Below the pieces are notes generated by a model. It worked only from the letters and a program-made list of their open reading frames with translations. It searched no databases and was not told the DNA's origin. From Rickettsia typhi (GTDB lineage Bacteria; Pseudomonadota; Alphaproteobacteria; Rickettsiales; Deianiraeaceae): a stretch of DNA of 64,000 nucleotides. A program made the translations under genes and the position numbers. The stretch spans positions 1 to 64,000 of the forward strand of contig CAMCVL010000007.1 in assembly GCA_945881985.1 (NCBI GenBank), written 5' to 3'. This document shows positions 9,001 through 17,642 of this stretch, one piece after another (position 1 is the stretch's first letter; each line of letters starts with the position of its first letter).

Positions 9001-10781
9001 TTAAAGAGCAAAAAAGACAAGATGAGGAGGCGGAAAGACAAAGACAGGAAGAGGAGGCGGAGGAGGAAAGACAAAGACAAGAGGAAGAAAAAAAACAACA
9101 AGGCGATCTAAGTAAGGCAAAGGCAGGATACCAAGAAAAGCTGACAGAGTTTGAAAGAGGGGCTGCAGAATCTCAAAATAAAATACAAGAGCAAGAGGAT
9201 GAGTTAAGTAAGCTTAAAAATGATGTTGTTGCTGATGTTAATATTGCTGCTAATGTTGACGCTGGTAATTCTGTAGACATTACAGATGTTGCAACGGATG
9301 ATATAAACACTTTAACTGACGAGAATGCAGCAAATGCAATGATACAACAAATTGATGCAAAACAACAAGAAGTTGACAATGCCTTGCAAGCTAACGAGAA
9401 TGAATTTAAAGCAGAAGAACTGAAAAAGACTAGCTTAGATGAGGAAGTTAAAGAAAAGCAAGAAGCATTAACTAAATTGCTAGAAGAAGCAAAACAAAAG
9501 CTTGAGGAAGACAAAGCTGCCCTACAAACTGCAAATGGTGCAGTTGACACAATAGAAAAAGATGTCAAACAAGGGGAGAATGGTGCAGATAAGCCGGCAC
9601 AGACCACAATGTATAACAAAAAAGCACAAGATGTGGAAAATCAAACAAACGCCTTACCAAAGGTTGATAATGATTTTACTAAAATTGAAGCAGCAAAAAA
9701 GGAGTTGCAAGATGCAGTAAATAAGCAACAGCAATGCAATGTAAATATTGATGCTTTACAGAGTAAGCAAAATGATTTGGATGTCAAAAATAAAGCTCTT
9801 AGTGAGGCAAAAAAAGCAGCAAATGACAAAAAACAAAGTATAGAAGAAGAAAAAAAGCCGCCAATGACAAAACATGATTTTGATGACAAACTAAAAGAAC
9901 TAGATAAACAAATGGAACAATTAACAAAAAGTGCGCCAAAGTTTGGAATAATGACTGATTTACAACACAAAATCAAGATAGATGTTGAAAAAAATGAAAA
10001 AGGCAAGGACGATAAAGGCAAAAAGATTGAAATACCAACTGACGCTTTTAACAAATTTGATGCAAATAAAATAGATTTCGAAAAAGCTAACTGTGTTAAA
10101 GATACTGATGCCAAACAAATTATAAGCGATGACGACCATAAAAAATTAGGTAGCGGTAAACAAGCTGCTTTTAACAACTATGTTCTTAAGCCAATGCTTC
10201 AGGCTAAAGATAAGATAAATAAATATCCTGCGAATGCATATCAACACATTGCAGATATGAAAGAAGCCGTTTCTAAGCAAGCTAAGAATAGTGAATCAAT
10301 TGGAAAGCCAAAACAAACTAATCATGCAAATCTTTCTTTAAATACAGATGAAGTGAACAGCATATCCAACTGCTTTACAAAAGGACTTGAAAAATATGAA
10401 GAAAATCTAACAAAACACAATCAAGAATTGATAAATTTGAAACAAAAATATGAAGCTCTTCGAGATGCAAAAAAAGAGTTTCCGATGGACGCTACAGAGT
10501 TGGACACAAAAATTGATACATTGGATAATCAGCAAAAAACAAATAGTAATGATTTGACTCAGCTACAGCAAGGCAAGAAAAAATATGATGGGGCACAAAA
10601 ACCTATCCAGCAGGCAACAACTGAAAAAGAGAATGCAAAGCCAAGCAAGAGTGGTGGTAAAGGCGTCGTCCCTCTTAAAAAAGAGTTGCAAAAAGGTTTT
10701 AGTAGTGTTCATCAAGCTAGTAACAACATTAATAGCAATGTGGCGAGGAACGATCAAAGGCAACAAGGCGTACAAATATAA
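6036..10781 (+). CDS. Giant coiled-coil protein of unknown function
   Basis: From ATG 6036 the product has 1581 residues; an in-frame ATG at 5973 would add 21. Residues 1-60 are Asn/Ser/Thr/Pro/Ala-rich and probably disordered. Residues ~65-480 look helical and globular. From ~500 to ~1500 the chain is dominated by Glu, Lys, Gln and Ala heptad-like helices. A charged R-Q-E-E-E motif appears twice, near residues 705-740 and 990-1030, each followed by a similar segment (DAKGASEGAKKDY and SKAKAGYQEKLTE), suggesting an internal duplication. No signal peptide, membrane segment, Walker motif or SMC head was seen. It could be a structural or cytoskeletal filament or a secreted effector; no family was recognised. 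Confidence 0.75.
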   Translation: MQNSNNGNSNGSVAGVTPATNQPTAIQPAATQAIDDDDNNTSTTQSPKVNLSTPATPSTPATSATAGALEMWKDVMNSNLQYGIDNGANSENGWEAFKNMFRYEYRQEYKERQDQIQEYKDGNFSDIKEKEKLRESSQDNYAFNNLGRIFNVSNGKAADQLLTGLKARVGDGLGEGQNATSFYKIFTPSNIHILATCLQKAPELYKTYTGKDSKDEKKGVPELYSNEATPQHAAQMGICLFAMCMTAGKVNDIELTKFVERYTKMDATQRADMATLANAEIGRQMMAEYSTRINDLQSGNSPVLNKDGTLCKGDFIDESGKFVKDADQKISIDNIKGFAEQLGIMDSKIKSSGAEAHREMLKAGATYNLYREMWAKTFKDSLEVGGMDPNDAKKLTDYIFIPKEDALKMKNSFMTNLTDADIEMLKSVNSLSKTYGKGEKMEEKDAIEALKQIRMQRMEAFLGKGEITPEMRKELEKLDIQGLDAGLKQPVTTPPVKDYTAEITAFNQAKTKANQGLEEAEKSLGKAEESVKKDDNGLDINDIKIEFTDIESKTLEELQTLQKKNQQDIEEKTNEMEGINIEDINRQIEKAQKQIEEQKKQITEQAKQGDDNVTKLQGTDNDKKDQAKAGLKDNTKALTEAADKLNELNAELQDLQQQADKYNKLQNEIENLQGMQEKIDNKIEEMNMLSIDIDNNLFKDTDYDKKRQEEQAKAEEERKKQEEEERKRQEEEKKLNDAKGASEGAKKDYEQAVGGFNAAKEAKLGKFDEEILKAEKKAEEVSQIELTGAKEPAAEQGNKVPEFTADTNKSTEEKLKAAEEFKAKQEQEFKKNTEALDANRTTLGEQEKALNEKKAEFENQKKELEGKIEQYKQKLSLDKNIADGIKAAEPQGLTEKDATTAEDHNKNAEAYKKATAEVQRQSEEMKQDINKQDFADIEKKIEGLTKLQEEINEKQKEVDGLKQTQQNLEAKGKDLEAVIKDAGEQIDGFKEQKRQDEEAERQRQEEEAEEERQRQEEEKKQQGDLSKAKAGYQEKLTEFERGAAESQNKIQEQEDELSKLKNDVVADVNIAANVDAGNSVDITDVATDDINTLTDENAANAMIQQIDAKQQEVDNALQANENEFKAEELKKTSLDEEVKEKQEALTKLLEEAKQKLEEDKAALQTANGAVDTIEKDVKQGENGADKPAQTTMYNKKAQDVENQTNALPKVDNDFTKIEAAKKELQDAVNKQQQCNVNIDALQSKQNDLDVKNKALSEAKKAANDKKQSIEEEKKPPMTKHDFDDKLKELDKQMEQLTKSAPKFGIMTDLQHKIKIDVEKNEKGKDDKGKKIEIPTDAFNKFDANKIDFEKANCVKDTDAKQIISDDDHKKLGSGKQAAFNNYVLKPMLQAKDKINKYPANAYQHIADMKEAVSKQAKNSESIGKPKQTNHANLSLNTDEVNSISNCFTKGLEKYEENLTKHNQELINLKQKYEALRDAKKEFPMDATELDTKIDTLDNQQKTNSNDLTQLQQGKKKYDGAQKPIQQATTEKENAKPSKSGGKGVVPLKKELQKGFSSVHQASNNINSNVARNDQRQQGVQI

Positions 10782-11035
10782 CCCCTCCCCTTTAAGGGGA
10801 GGTTGGGTGGGGTATTCGAATTATAAATTTACATAACCCCACCTGCAAAAATAACAACCCCACCTGCTAAAACAACCCCACCTGCGACTTTGTCGCTTCC
10901 TCCCCTACTAGGGGAGGTCTTAATTTGCACAAACAACCCCTCCCCTTTTAGGATGTCAATCAAAAACCCATCCCCTTTTTTTAGAGAGACCCTCAGATAA
11001 CCCCTCCCCTTTTAGGGGAGGTTGGGTGGGGTATT
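10781..11035 (+). repeat. GC-rich composite repeat, copy R2
   Basis: Starting at the stop codon of the preceding gene, this block has two copies of a unit that ends AGGGGAGGTTGGGTGGGGTATT. Between them are CCCCACCTGC units, the GCGACTTTGTCGC palindrome, CCTCCCCTACTAGGGGAGG and the phrase GAGACCCTCAGATAACCCC. Most of it is the reverse complement of R1. Palindromic cores could fold as hairpins in RNA downstream of the gene. No coding sequence was seen in it. Confidence 0.9.
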
Positions 11036-11131
11036 GGCTTTGCAATTAGATTTGCAATTAGATTTGGCATAAATTTATCTTGCATTTATGCTTGGCTTTG
11101 TTTAACTTTGCTATATTAGTGGCTTGCATTT

Positions 11132-11160
11132 TTGCAATGCCTTTTTGGGTAGTTTATAAT
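11132..11160 (+). promoter_or_regulatory. Likely sigma-70 promoter of pheT
   Basis: TTGCAA at 11132-11137 and a perfect TATAAT at 11155-11160 are separated by 17 bases, 30 bases before the pheT start. The match is close to the consensus and lies just after the GC-rich repeat block. Confidence 0.6.
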
Positions 11161-11189
11161 GGTTAAGTTTATTAGTAATCAAGGTTAAA

Positions 11190-13661
11190 ATGAAGCTTGG
11201 CATAAATCAGTTAAAGTATTTTTTACACACGGAGCTTAGTGACGACGAGCTTATTGCCTCCCTTACAAAAATAGGGCTTGAGGTTGAGGATGTTAAGGAT
11301 AATGCGGCTATTCTTGCCCCCTTTGTTGTTGCTAGGGTTGTAAGCTGCGTAAAGCACCCGGAGTCCTCAAAGTTAAACCTTTGCAAAGTGGACGATGGCA
11401 GCGGGGCATTGCTGCAAGTTGTGTGCGGGGCGGCTAATGTAAGAGAGGGTCTAAATGTTGTGTTTGCAAGAATTGGCACCTTTATACCAAGGGATAATTT
11501 TGTTATTAAAAAGGCAAATATAAGGGGGGTTGAAAGCTGCGGAATGATATGCTCGGCATCTGAGCTTTGCCTTGGCGGCGACGCAGATGGTATAATAGAG
11601 CTGGGCGAAAGCCATAAAGTAGGCGACAAATACATTAATTACCTTAATATAGAGCCTAAGATTATTGACATAACAATCACGCCAAACAGGGGTGATTGTG
11701 CAAGTGTGTACGGGGTTGCAAAAGCTTTAGCTAGCTACGGCTATGCAAGTTTAAAGCCAATTTCTTACCAAGAGCTAGGTGATAAAATTATAAATACCGA
11801 CCTTACCAAATTACCAAAGATTAATCTTGATATACAAACCTCCGCCTGCAAGGCAATCAATCTTGTTAAAATTAAGGGGGTGCAAAATTGCAAGAGCCCA
11901 TCTTGGCTTGCTGATGCACTGGGCGTTGTGGGCTTTGCCTCAAAAAACTTTTTAATTGACATATCAAATTACTTAATGATGTTTTACGGGCAGCCTTGCC
12001 ATGTTTTTGATGCTGCTAAAATGCCGCAAAACATCTTGCTAACAGAGGTAAAAGAGGGGCAGGAGCTTAGCTTTAAACCAATTGCTGGCAAAACGGATGG
12101 GGATGTTTTGCTTAAGGCGGGTTGCCTTGTTTTAAAGGATGCAAATAGCCAAAACATACTTGCATTAAGTGGGATTATGGGCGGGGCGGATTGTGCCGTT
12201 AGCGAGCAAACAAGCGATATAATAATTGAATCTGCATTTTTTAATGGGGAGTCCATAACCTTGTCCTCAAGGCTTAGCGGGCTTGGGAGTGACTCTTGCT
12301 ATCGTTTTGAAAGAGGCATAGATCCAGCCTTTACAAAGCAATGTGCCTTACTTTTGGCTAGCTATATTACCAAATACTGCGGGGGCGTGATTGAGGCGGC
12401 TTGCGTGTTTGAGGATGCCGACCTGCAAAATGCAAAGTTGATTGAAGTTTCGCCAGATTATCTAAGTACAAAGCTTGGATTAAAGCTTGACACGGCAGAT
12501 ATAATAACAAGATTGCAATTGCTTGGCATGCAGCCAGCCTTAACAAATAATGACAAAATAAGCCTAAAAATACCTGCCTATAGGCACGATATAAACAAGC
12601 AGCACGACATTGCCGAGGAGCTTGCAATATCTATTGGCTACAACAACATCACCCCGCAGCCATTGAATATGGAGGGTAAAACTTACCTCAGGGATGCTGC
12701 TGCAATACTTAGCTATGCCGTTGCGGCAAGTATCAGGCAAAACTTTGCAATCTTTGGCTTTAACGAATGTGTGAACTATTCTTTTTTTAAAGAACAAGAT
12801 TTTGCCAAGTTTAACTACAAACACAAGGGCTCGGCTGCGATAAATGTTGCAAATCCAATCAATCCATCTCTTAAAACAATGCGGGACTCTTTGGTGCCAG
12901 GCTTGATTAAAAACATTGCCCTAAACAAAAGCTTTGGCGAGGAGGATTTAAAATTGTTTGAAATTGGTACTTGTTTTTACGATTTTAACCTGCAACTACA
13001 AAACGCAGCCTTTGTTTTAAGCGGAACCAAAACATTACAGTCGGCTTTTACAAAGCAGGCTAACTATCAAATTGCAGATGTAAAGCAATATCTTGCAAGT
13101 CTTGTGTTAAATGTTTTTGGCATTAAGGAGCAAAGCTTAGGCTTTGAGCTTTTGGTGCAGGAGGGCGGCGTTGCTCAGGATGTTTTTAATCCATTTAATT
13201 CATACAAAATCACTCTTGGTAAAACAGTAATTGGCATAATGGGGCAGGTGCACCCGCTTTACTTGCAAAATAATTTTGAAGTAAAAAGATTAAATGTGTT
13301 TTTTGCAGAGCTTTATCTTGCAAATCTGCCAGAGCCCAAAAAAAGCAAGGCTGTCTACGAGGAGCGTATTTTGCAAAGCGTTAAAAGAGACCTATCCTTT
13401 ATTGCACCATTAAACTTGGAGGCTGGGCTTGTTGTTAAGGCTGTTTTAAAAAATAAAAATATTGAAGGCGTCCGCATAACAGATGTCTTTAAAGATTCTG
13501 CAAGGCTTGGCGAGGGTAATAAGTCAATATCCATATCGCTTAACATAAAGCAGGGCGATGCAACCCTTACAAAGGAGCAAATTGATGATGTTATCATTGC
13601 TGATGTTGTTGCTCTTGTTGAAAAACTTGGGTGCAGCCTAAGGGATGGTTTGACGGAATAA
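11190..13661 (+). CDS. pheT: Phenylalanyl-tRNA synthetase beta subunit
   Basis: This 823-residue beta chain of the alpha2-beta2 PheRS takes part in tRNA-Phe binding and editing. An N-terminal EMAP/OB-type tRNA-binding domain (residues ~40-150, HPESSKLNLCKVDDG, GVESCGMICSASEL) leads into the B3/B4 editing region (~200-390, with SGIMGG and the Y-R-F-E-R-G block). B5 follows (~400-480), then a catalytic-like module (EELAISIGYNNI). A ferredoxin-fold anticodon-binding domain closes the chain (last ~95 residues, KRDLSFIAP). Length is normal. pheS is not adjacent, which is unusual since the pair is normally an operon. A bamD-like gene follows after 35 bases. Confidence 0.95.
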   Translation: MKLGINQLKYFLHTELSDDELIASLTKIGLEVEDVKDNAAILAPFVVARVVSCVKHPESSKLNLCKVDDGSGALLQVVCGAANVREGLNVVFARIGTFIPRDNFVIKKANIRGVESCGMICSASELCLGGDADGIIELGESHKVGDKYINYLNIEPKIIDITITPNRGDCASVYGVAKALASYGYASLKPISYQELGDKIINTDLTKLPKINLDIQTSACKAINLVKIKGVQNCKSPSWLADALGVVGFASKNFLIDISNYLMMFYGQPCHVFDAAKMPQNILLTEVKEGQELSFKPIAGKTDGDVLLKAGCLVLKDANSQNILALSGIMGGADCAVSEQTSDIIIESAFFNGESITLSSRLSGLGSDSCYRFERGIDPAFTKQCALLLASYITKYCGGVIEAACVFEDADLQNAKLIEVSPDYLSTKLGLKLDTADIITRLQLLGMQPALTNNDKISLKIPAYRHDINKQHDIAEELAISIGYNNITPQPLNMEGKTYLRDAAAILSYAVAASIRQNFAIFGFNECVNYSFFKEQDFAKFNYKHKGSAAINVANPINPSLKTMRDSLVPGLIKNIALNKSFGEEDLKLFEIGTCFYDFNLQLQNAAFVLSGTKTLQSAFTKQANYQIADVKQYLASLVLNVFGIKEQSLGFELLVQEGGVAQDVFNPFNSYKITLGKTVIGIMGQVHPLYLQNNFEVKRLNVFFAELYLANLPEPKKSKAVYEERILQSVKRDLSFIAPLNLEAGLVVKAVLKNKNIEGVRITDVFKDSARLGEGNKSISISLNIKQGDATLTKEQIDDVIIADVVALVEKLGCSLRDGLTE

Positions 13662-13696
13662 TAAAAATTGTAAAATAATAATTTAATATATCTTTT

Positions 13697-14455
13697 ATGC
13701 ACGACTTAACATTTTGGGGGGCGGTTGCAATATTTGGCATTATTGTGGCGGTGCCTTTTATTTTTTCGTCTTTTAGTGAGTTTCCAATGCTAAATGTGCT
13801 GTTTATTGTAGCGGTTTTTGGCTTTGGCTTTTGGTTTTTGCTTAGCGGTTGCTCAAAAAAACAAACCACCGATGCAGACTACAAAACTCAGGCAACAAAG
13901 CTCTACGAAAATGGCTTAAAGGATGCCTATAGCGGCTCTTGTATGACAGCCATTGATTACTTTGAAAGGGCAAGCGAGACCTACCCCTATTCTGACATAG
14001 CAAAAAAATCTTTAGTTATGGAAATCTACTGCAATTACTCGCTTAAAAACTACGAGGATGCAGTGTCTCTTAGTGAGGTCTACTACAAGTTTTACCCCTT
14101 TGAGCAGGACATTAGCTATGTAATGTTTATAAGGGCAATGTCTTTAACTAAAACAATTATCGGTAGCAAAAGGGACGCCTCTGCAATGAAGCTTACAAAA
14201 GACAACATTGTCTATCATCTTCAAAACTTTAAAAATAGCAAGTATAATGGTGTTTTGCAAAAAGAATTTTTAAAAACCGAAAAGCTAATCTACGACTCCG
14301 AGCTATCCGTTGCTCAGTATTACTTAAACGCAAACAACCTCATTGCGGCAGCAAAAAGGCTTGCCTATTTGGAGGCTAATTTTGCACAATATGCCTTTTA
14401 CGACTCTAGTAAAATATTAAAAATGCGTAATATAATTTACAAAAAATTGATTTAA
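13697..14455 (+). CDS. bamD: BamD-like outer-membrane assembly lipoprotein
   Basis: The TPR-type repeats (AIDYFERASETYPYSD, CNYSLKNYEDAVSLSEVY, then FYPFEQDISYVMFIRAMS) match BamD, the lipoprotein subunit of the BAM complex that inserts outer-membrane beta-barrels. A lipobox FLLSGC precedes the presumed lipidated Cys. From ATG 13697 the protein has 252 residues with an extra hydrophobic stretch before the lipobox. From ATG 13787 it has 222 residues, with a standard 21-residue lipoprotein signal, so 13787 may be the true start. The gene lies between pheT and prfB and ends 7 bases before the prfB start. Confidence 0.75.
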   Translation: MHDLTFWGAVAIFGIIVAVPFIFSSFSEFPMLNVLFIVAVFGFGFWFLLSGCSKKQTTDADYKTQATKLYENGLKDAYSGSCMTAIDYFERASETYPYSDIAKKSLVMEIYCNYSLKNYEDAVSLSEVYYKFYPFEQDISYVMFIRAMSLTKTIIGSKRDASAMKLTKDNIVYHLQNFKNSKYNGVLQKEFLKTEKLIYDSELSVAQYYLNANNLIAAAKRLAYLEANFAQYAFYDSSKILKMRNIIYKKLI

Positions 14456-14462
14456 GCTCTTT

Positions 14463-15543
14463 ATGAAGGCGGAAGAATTTAAGCTAAAACTCAACCAAAT
14501 TACACAGAGCCTAGCCCAGCTTAAGGGCTTGGTTTGACACGGGTGCCGCAAAGCAAAAACTTTTGTGCGTTCAGGATTCTCTTGCTGATGGTAAAAACTG
14601 GGGCGACCAAGAGGTTATGGCTGAGCTTTGTAAGCAAAAGGCTAGTCTTGAAAAATCAATACAAAAAATCACAAGACCATATGAGCTTTTAAACTACCTG
14701 ACAGAGCTTGTAAGCCTAGAAGACGAGGCATTACTAACCGAGGCTGAGCCTGAGCTCGGCGAGCTTGAAGCTTTAAGCATGGAACTTAAGCTAAGGACGC
14801 TTTTTAAAGAGCCATCGGATAGCTTAAATTGCTATCTTGAAATTAACGCGGGCACAGGCGGCACCGATAGCCAAGACCTAGCTCAAATGCTGGAACGCAT
14901 GTACTTAAGATACGCCGCAATCGCTGGTTTTGAAGCATCGGTAATTTACAGGTTAAGCGGCGAGGAGGCTGGCATAAAGCAAAGCCTTATTGAAATTAGC
15001 GGTGAAAACGCATATGGTTTGCTTAAAAACGAAACTGGCATTCACAGATTTGTAAGAATATCACCATTTAACGCAAATGCAAAGCGACAAACAAGCTTTG
15101 TTAGCGTTTTAACAAGCCCAGTTGTGGACGATAGCATCAAGATTGAAATTAAGGACAGCGATTTAAAAATTGACACCTATCGCAGTAGTGGAGCAGGGGG
15201 GCAGCATGTTAACAAAACTGAGTCCGCAATAAGAATAACTCACCTACCCACCGGCATAGTTGCCGCCTGCCAAGATGATAGGTCGCAGCATCGCAACCGA
15301 GAGATTGCCTTTAAGATACTTTACTCAAAACTATATAAAATGCAACAGGATATTAAAAGAGCAGAGCAAAATGCGGTGCAAAAGAGCGATATTTCTTGGG
15401 GAAATCAAATTCGCAACTATGTTTTTGCCCCCTACAAACTTGTAAAGGACTTAAGGAGTGGCTTTGAAACCTCGCAAATTGACAAGATTATGGACGGCGA
15501 AATATCTCAAATTTTGCAATCCTTACTTCTTGGCAAAGAGTAA
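14463..15543 (+). CDS. prfB: Peptide chain release factor 2 (programmed +1 frameshift)
   Basis: RF2 terminates translation at UGA and UAA. The first frame runs from ATG 14463 for 24 codons and meets UGA at 14535-14537. Skipping one base continues from GAC at 14536 to the stop at 15541, giving 360 residues, normal for RF2. The junction reads LKGLV|DTGAAKQK and aligns with LRGYL|DYD of E. coli RF2. The codon-recognition motif SPF (RISPFN) marks it as RF2 rather than RF1. The catalytic GGQ is in SSGAGGQHVNKTES. It follows the bamD-like gene by 7 bases and is probably cotranscribed with it. Confidence 0.95.
14523..14538 (+). promoter_or_regulatory. prfB autoregulatory +1 frameshift site
   Basis: The sequence is AAG GGC TTG GTT TGA C. 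The purine-rich AAGGG occupies the same distance from the slip site as the AGGGGG of E. coli prfB (AGG GGG TAT CTT TGA C), so it should act as the internal Shine-Dalgarno-like stimulator. The slip codon is GUU rather than the usual CUU. Low RF2 slows reading of UGA and favours the shift, making RF2 self-limiting. The mechanism is established for the family; the GUU variant is read here directly. Confidence 0.88.
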
Positions 15544-15590
15544 TTAATTTAAGGTAAGGAGTGGCATTTGCAAAGTTTTTTAAAAATCTT

Positions 15591-15618
15591 TTGATTTTTG
15601 TAATAATTAAGCTAAAAT
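15591..15618 (+). promoter_or_regulatory. Candidate promoter of glnA
   Basis: TTGATT at 15591-15596 and TAAAAT at 15613-15618 are 16 bases apart, 38 bases before the glnA start. It is a moderate sigma-70 match. No sigma-54 GG/GC element was seen. Confidence 0.4.
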
Positions 15619-15655
15619 TGATAAGTTGTTTTATTTTGTTTTTATAATAGCCATT

Positions 15656-17080
15656 ATGTCAAGCAAACTTGATTGCAAAACTGTTAATGATTTTTTTGCC
15701 AAATTAAAGGAAAAATCAATTCTGTTTATAGATTTTAGATTTACAGACATATCAGGTAAGTGGCACCACATTACAAGGGCGGTTAAGCATACTTCCGCTA
15801 GCGATTTTGTTGATGGCATAACCTTTGATGGCTCTTCCATTCACGGCTGGAAGGATATTCACCAATCCGACATGTACTTTATACCAGATGTAACCACTGC
15901 TTTTATTGACCCATTTACGGCTCAGCCAACAGTTATAGTGTACTGCGATGTTGTTGACCCGCAAACACAAAAAGGCTACAACCGCGACCCTCGTAATATT
16001 GCAAAAAAGGCGGAGAGCTTTTTTAAATCCACAGGTTTTGGTGATGCTGTTTATTTTGGGCCAGAGCCTGAGTTTTTTATCTTTGACGATGTAAAAATGG
16101 AGGCAAGCGGTAATATTTTTATGTCAAAATTATCTTCAAGTGAAACCTCCGACCACTTTAACAAGGACTATCCAAATGGCAACATGGGGCATAGGCCTCT
16201 AAAAAAGCAAGGGTACTTCCCTTGTCAGCCTGTTGACCATTTTGTTGATATTAGGTCTGAGATGTGCCTAGTGCTTGAGGAATGCGGTATTGAGGCGGTT
16301 TTACATCACCACGAGGTTGCTGCAAGCCAGTGCGAGATTGGATTTAAGTTTTCAACCCTTGTTGACACAGCGGACCAGCTACAAAAATTTAAATACATAG
16401 TAAAAAATGTTGCGGACAGCTTTGGTAAAAGCGTTACCTTTATGCCTAAGCCTTTGGACGGTGATAATGGTAGCGGCATGCATGTTCACCAGTCAATTTG
16501 GAAGGGTGGTAAAAACACATTTGCTGGCTCTGGCTACGCTGGACTATCCGAAACCGCTCTCTACTACATCGGCGGCATAATAAAACATGGCAAGGCATTA
16601 AATGCCATCACAAACCCAATAACAAACAGCTACAAAAGGCTGGTTCCGGGCTATGAGGCACCTATTTACCTTGCTTACTCAGCATGCAATAGGTCAGCAT
16701 CTATCCGTATTCCTTACTCTGCTGGGGATAATGCTAAAAGGATTGAGGCAAGATTTCCGGACCCTGCTTCAAACCCTTACCTTACCTGTGCTGCACTTTT
16801 GATGGCTGGGCTTGATGGTATTAAAAACAAAATTCACCCAGGCGAGGCAACTGAGGTAAATCTTTACGAACTTGACAGAAAGGACCCGCTTAGAAAAAAC
16901 GCTGTTGCTAAATCATTAAAAGACGCAGCCGAAGCCCTTGAAGCCGACAATGCCTTTTTGCTTGAAGGCGGTGTTTTTGACCAAGACTTTATCAATAATT
17001 ACATTGAAATGAAGGAGACCGAGGCAGCTAAAATGGAATCTGTAAGCCCAAAGGAAATACTTGAATATTATGGTTGCTAA
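15656..17080 (+). CDS. glnA: Glutamine synthetase, type I
   Basis: GlnA makes glutamine from glutamate and ammonia with ATP as a cytoplasmic dodecamer. Family motifs are clear: DGSSIHGW, the metal/ATP segment YFGPEPEFFIFD, NGSGMHVHQS, the glutamate-binding KRLVPGYEAP and the RIEARFPDP segment. NLYELD contains the tyrosine adenylylated in the GSI-beta class, suggesting GlnE-type control. From ATG 15656 the length is 474 residues, as expected; an in-frame ATG at 15626 would add an unlikely hydrophobic leader. The stop overlaps the reading frame of the next gene. Confidence 0.97.
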   Translation: MSSKLDCKTVNDFFAKLKEKSILFIDFRFTDISGKWHHITRAVKHTSASDFVDGITFDGSSIHGWKDIHQSDMYFIPDVTTAFIDPFTAQPTVIVYCDVVDPQTQKGYNRDPRNIAKKAESFFKSTGFGDAVYFGPEPEFFIFDDVKMEASGNIFMSKLSSSETSDHFNKDYPNGNMGHRPLKKQGYFPCQPVDHFVDIRSEMCLVLEECGIEAVLHHHEVAASQCEIGFKFSTLVDTADQLQKFKYIVKNVADSFGKSVTFMPKPLDGDNGSGMHVHQSIWKGGKNTFAGSGYAGLSETALYYIGGIIKHGKALNAITNPITNSYKRLVPGYEAPIYLAYSACNRSASIRIPYSAGDNAKRIEARFPDPASNPYLTCAALLMAGLDGIKNKIHPGEATEVNLYELDRKDPLRKNAVAKSLKDAAEALEADNAFLLEGGVFDQDFINNYIEMKETEAAKMESVSPKEILEYYGC

Positions 17081-17084
17081 CAAA

Positions 17085-17642
17085 ATGCTAAAAAAAATAA
17101 AATTTACATCCTTGCTTGCTCTGCTTGCTATGTGCCTTATTATGCCATTAAGCAAGGCAAATGCAAACACAGCAAAGGCAAAGGAGGTAAAAAAAAGCAA
17201 AAATTCCCAGCTTGCCAAGCAAAAACCAAGCCAAGCAAATCAACCAAGCCAAAGGCAGCAGCTAAAGGAGGCGATGGATATTGTAAGCAAGACATCAGCT
17301 ATTCAAGAACAAAAAAAACCCTATTGTAAATTTGCTTTTATTGACAGGCTAACTGGGGAATCGGTTGTTTTTGACCTTGAAACCGGAGAAGATTACGAAC
17401 TTGCCGAAAAAAACTTCAACATCAATCTAAAATCTTTTGAAATTGTCGAAAGCGAGCTGGAAACCTCCTATAAGGCAGCAGTAAAGCTTAAAAAAGTTGC
17501 AAACGACAGGGATTATAATTTTGAAGGCGAGTTAAACTCTAGCGAGCCTTGGAACAATGGCCCTGCAAATGCTTTGTTTGCGGTTAATTTAATTTTATGT
17601 AATGATATAAATGAAACTACAACAGGTTCTAACGATATGTAA
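17085..17642 (+). CDS. Secreted hypothetical protein
   Basis: From ATG 17085 the 185-residue product starts with a typical signal peptide (MLKKIKFTSLLALLAMCLI, cleavage near KANA). A Lys/Gln/Ala-rich linker (about residues 20-75) follows, then a small domain with CKFAFIDRLTGESVVFDLETG and a near-terminal Cys. Starts at ATG 17070 or TTG 17061 would overlap the glnA end. The domain resembles short DUF-type periplasmic proteins of alphaproteobacteria that read FxxLDK-T-x-x; this link is weak. Its 3' end overlaps fur by 32 bases, so glnA, this gene and fur are likely one transcript. Confidence 0.65.
   Translation: MLKKIKFTSLLALLAMCLIMPLSKANANTAKAKEVKKSKNSQLAKQKPSQANQPSQRQQLKEAMDIVSKTSAIQEQKKPYCKFAFIDRLTGESVVFDLETGEDYELAEKNFNINLKSFEIVESELETSYKAAVKLKKVANDRDYNFEGELNSSEPWNNGPANALFAVNLILCNDINETTTGSNDM

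Noticed and set aside
10781-11035. CRISPR array
   Set aside because: Units vary in length and order, spacers are not unique sequence and there are no cas genes; it belongs to the dispersed GC-rich repeat family.
14463-15543. prfB as a frameshifted pseudogene
   Set aside because: The stop lies exactly at the conserved RF2 recoding site with the proper stimulator and aligned flanking residues, so it is programmed.
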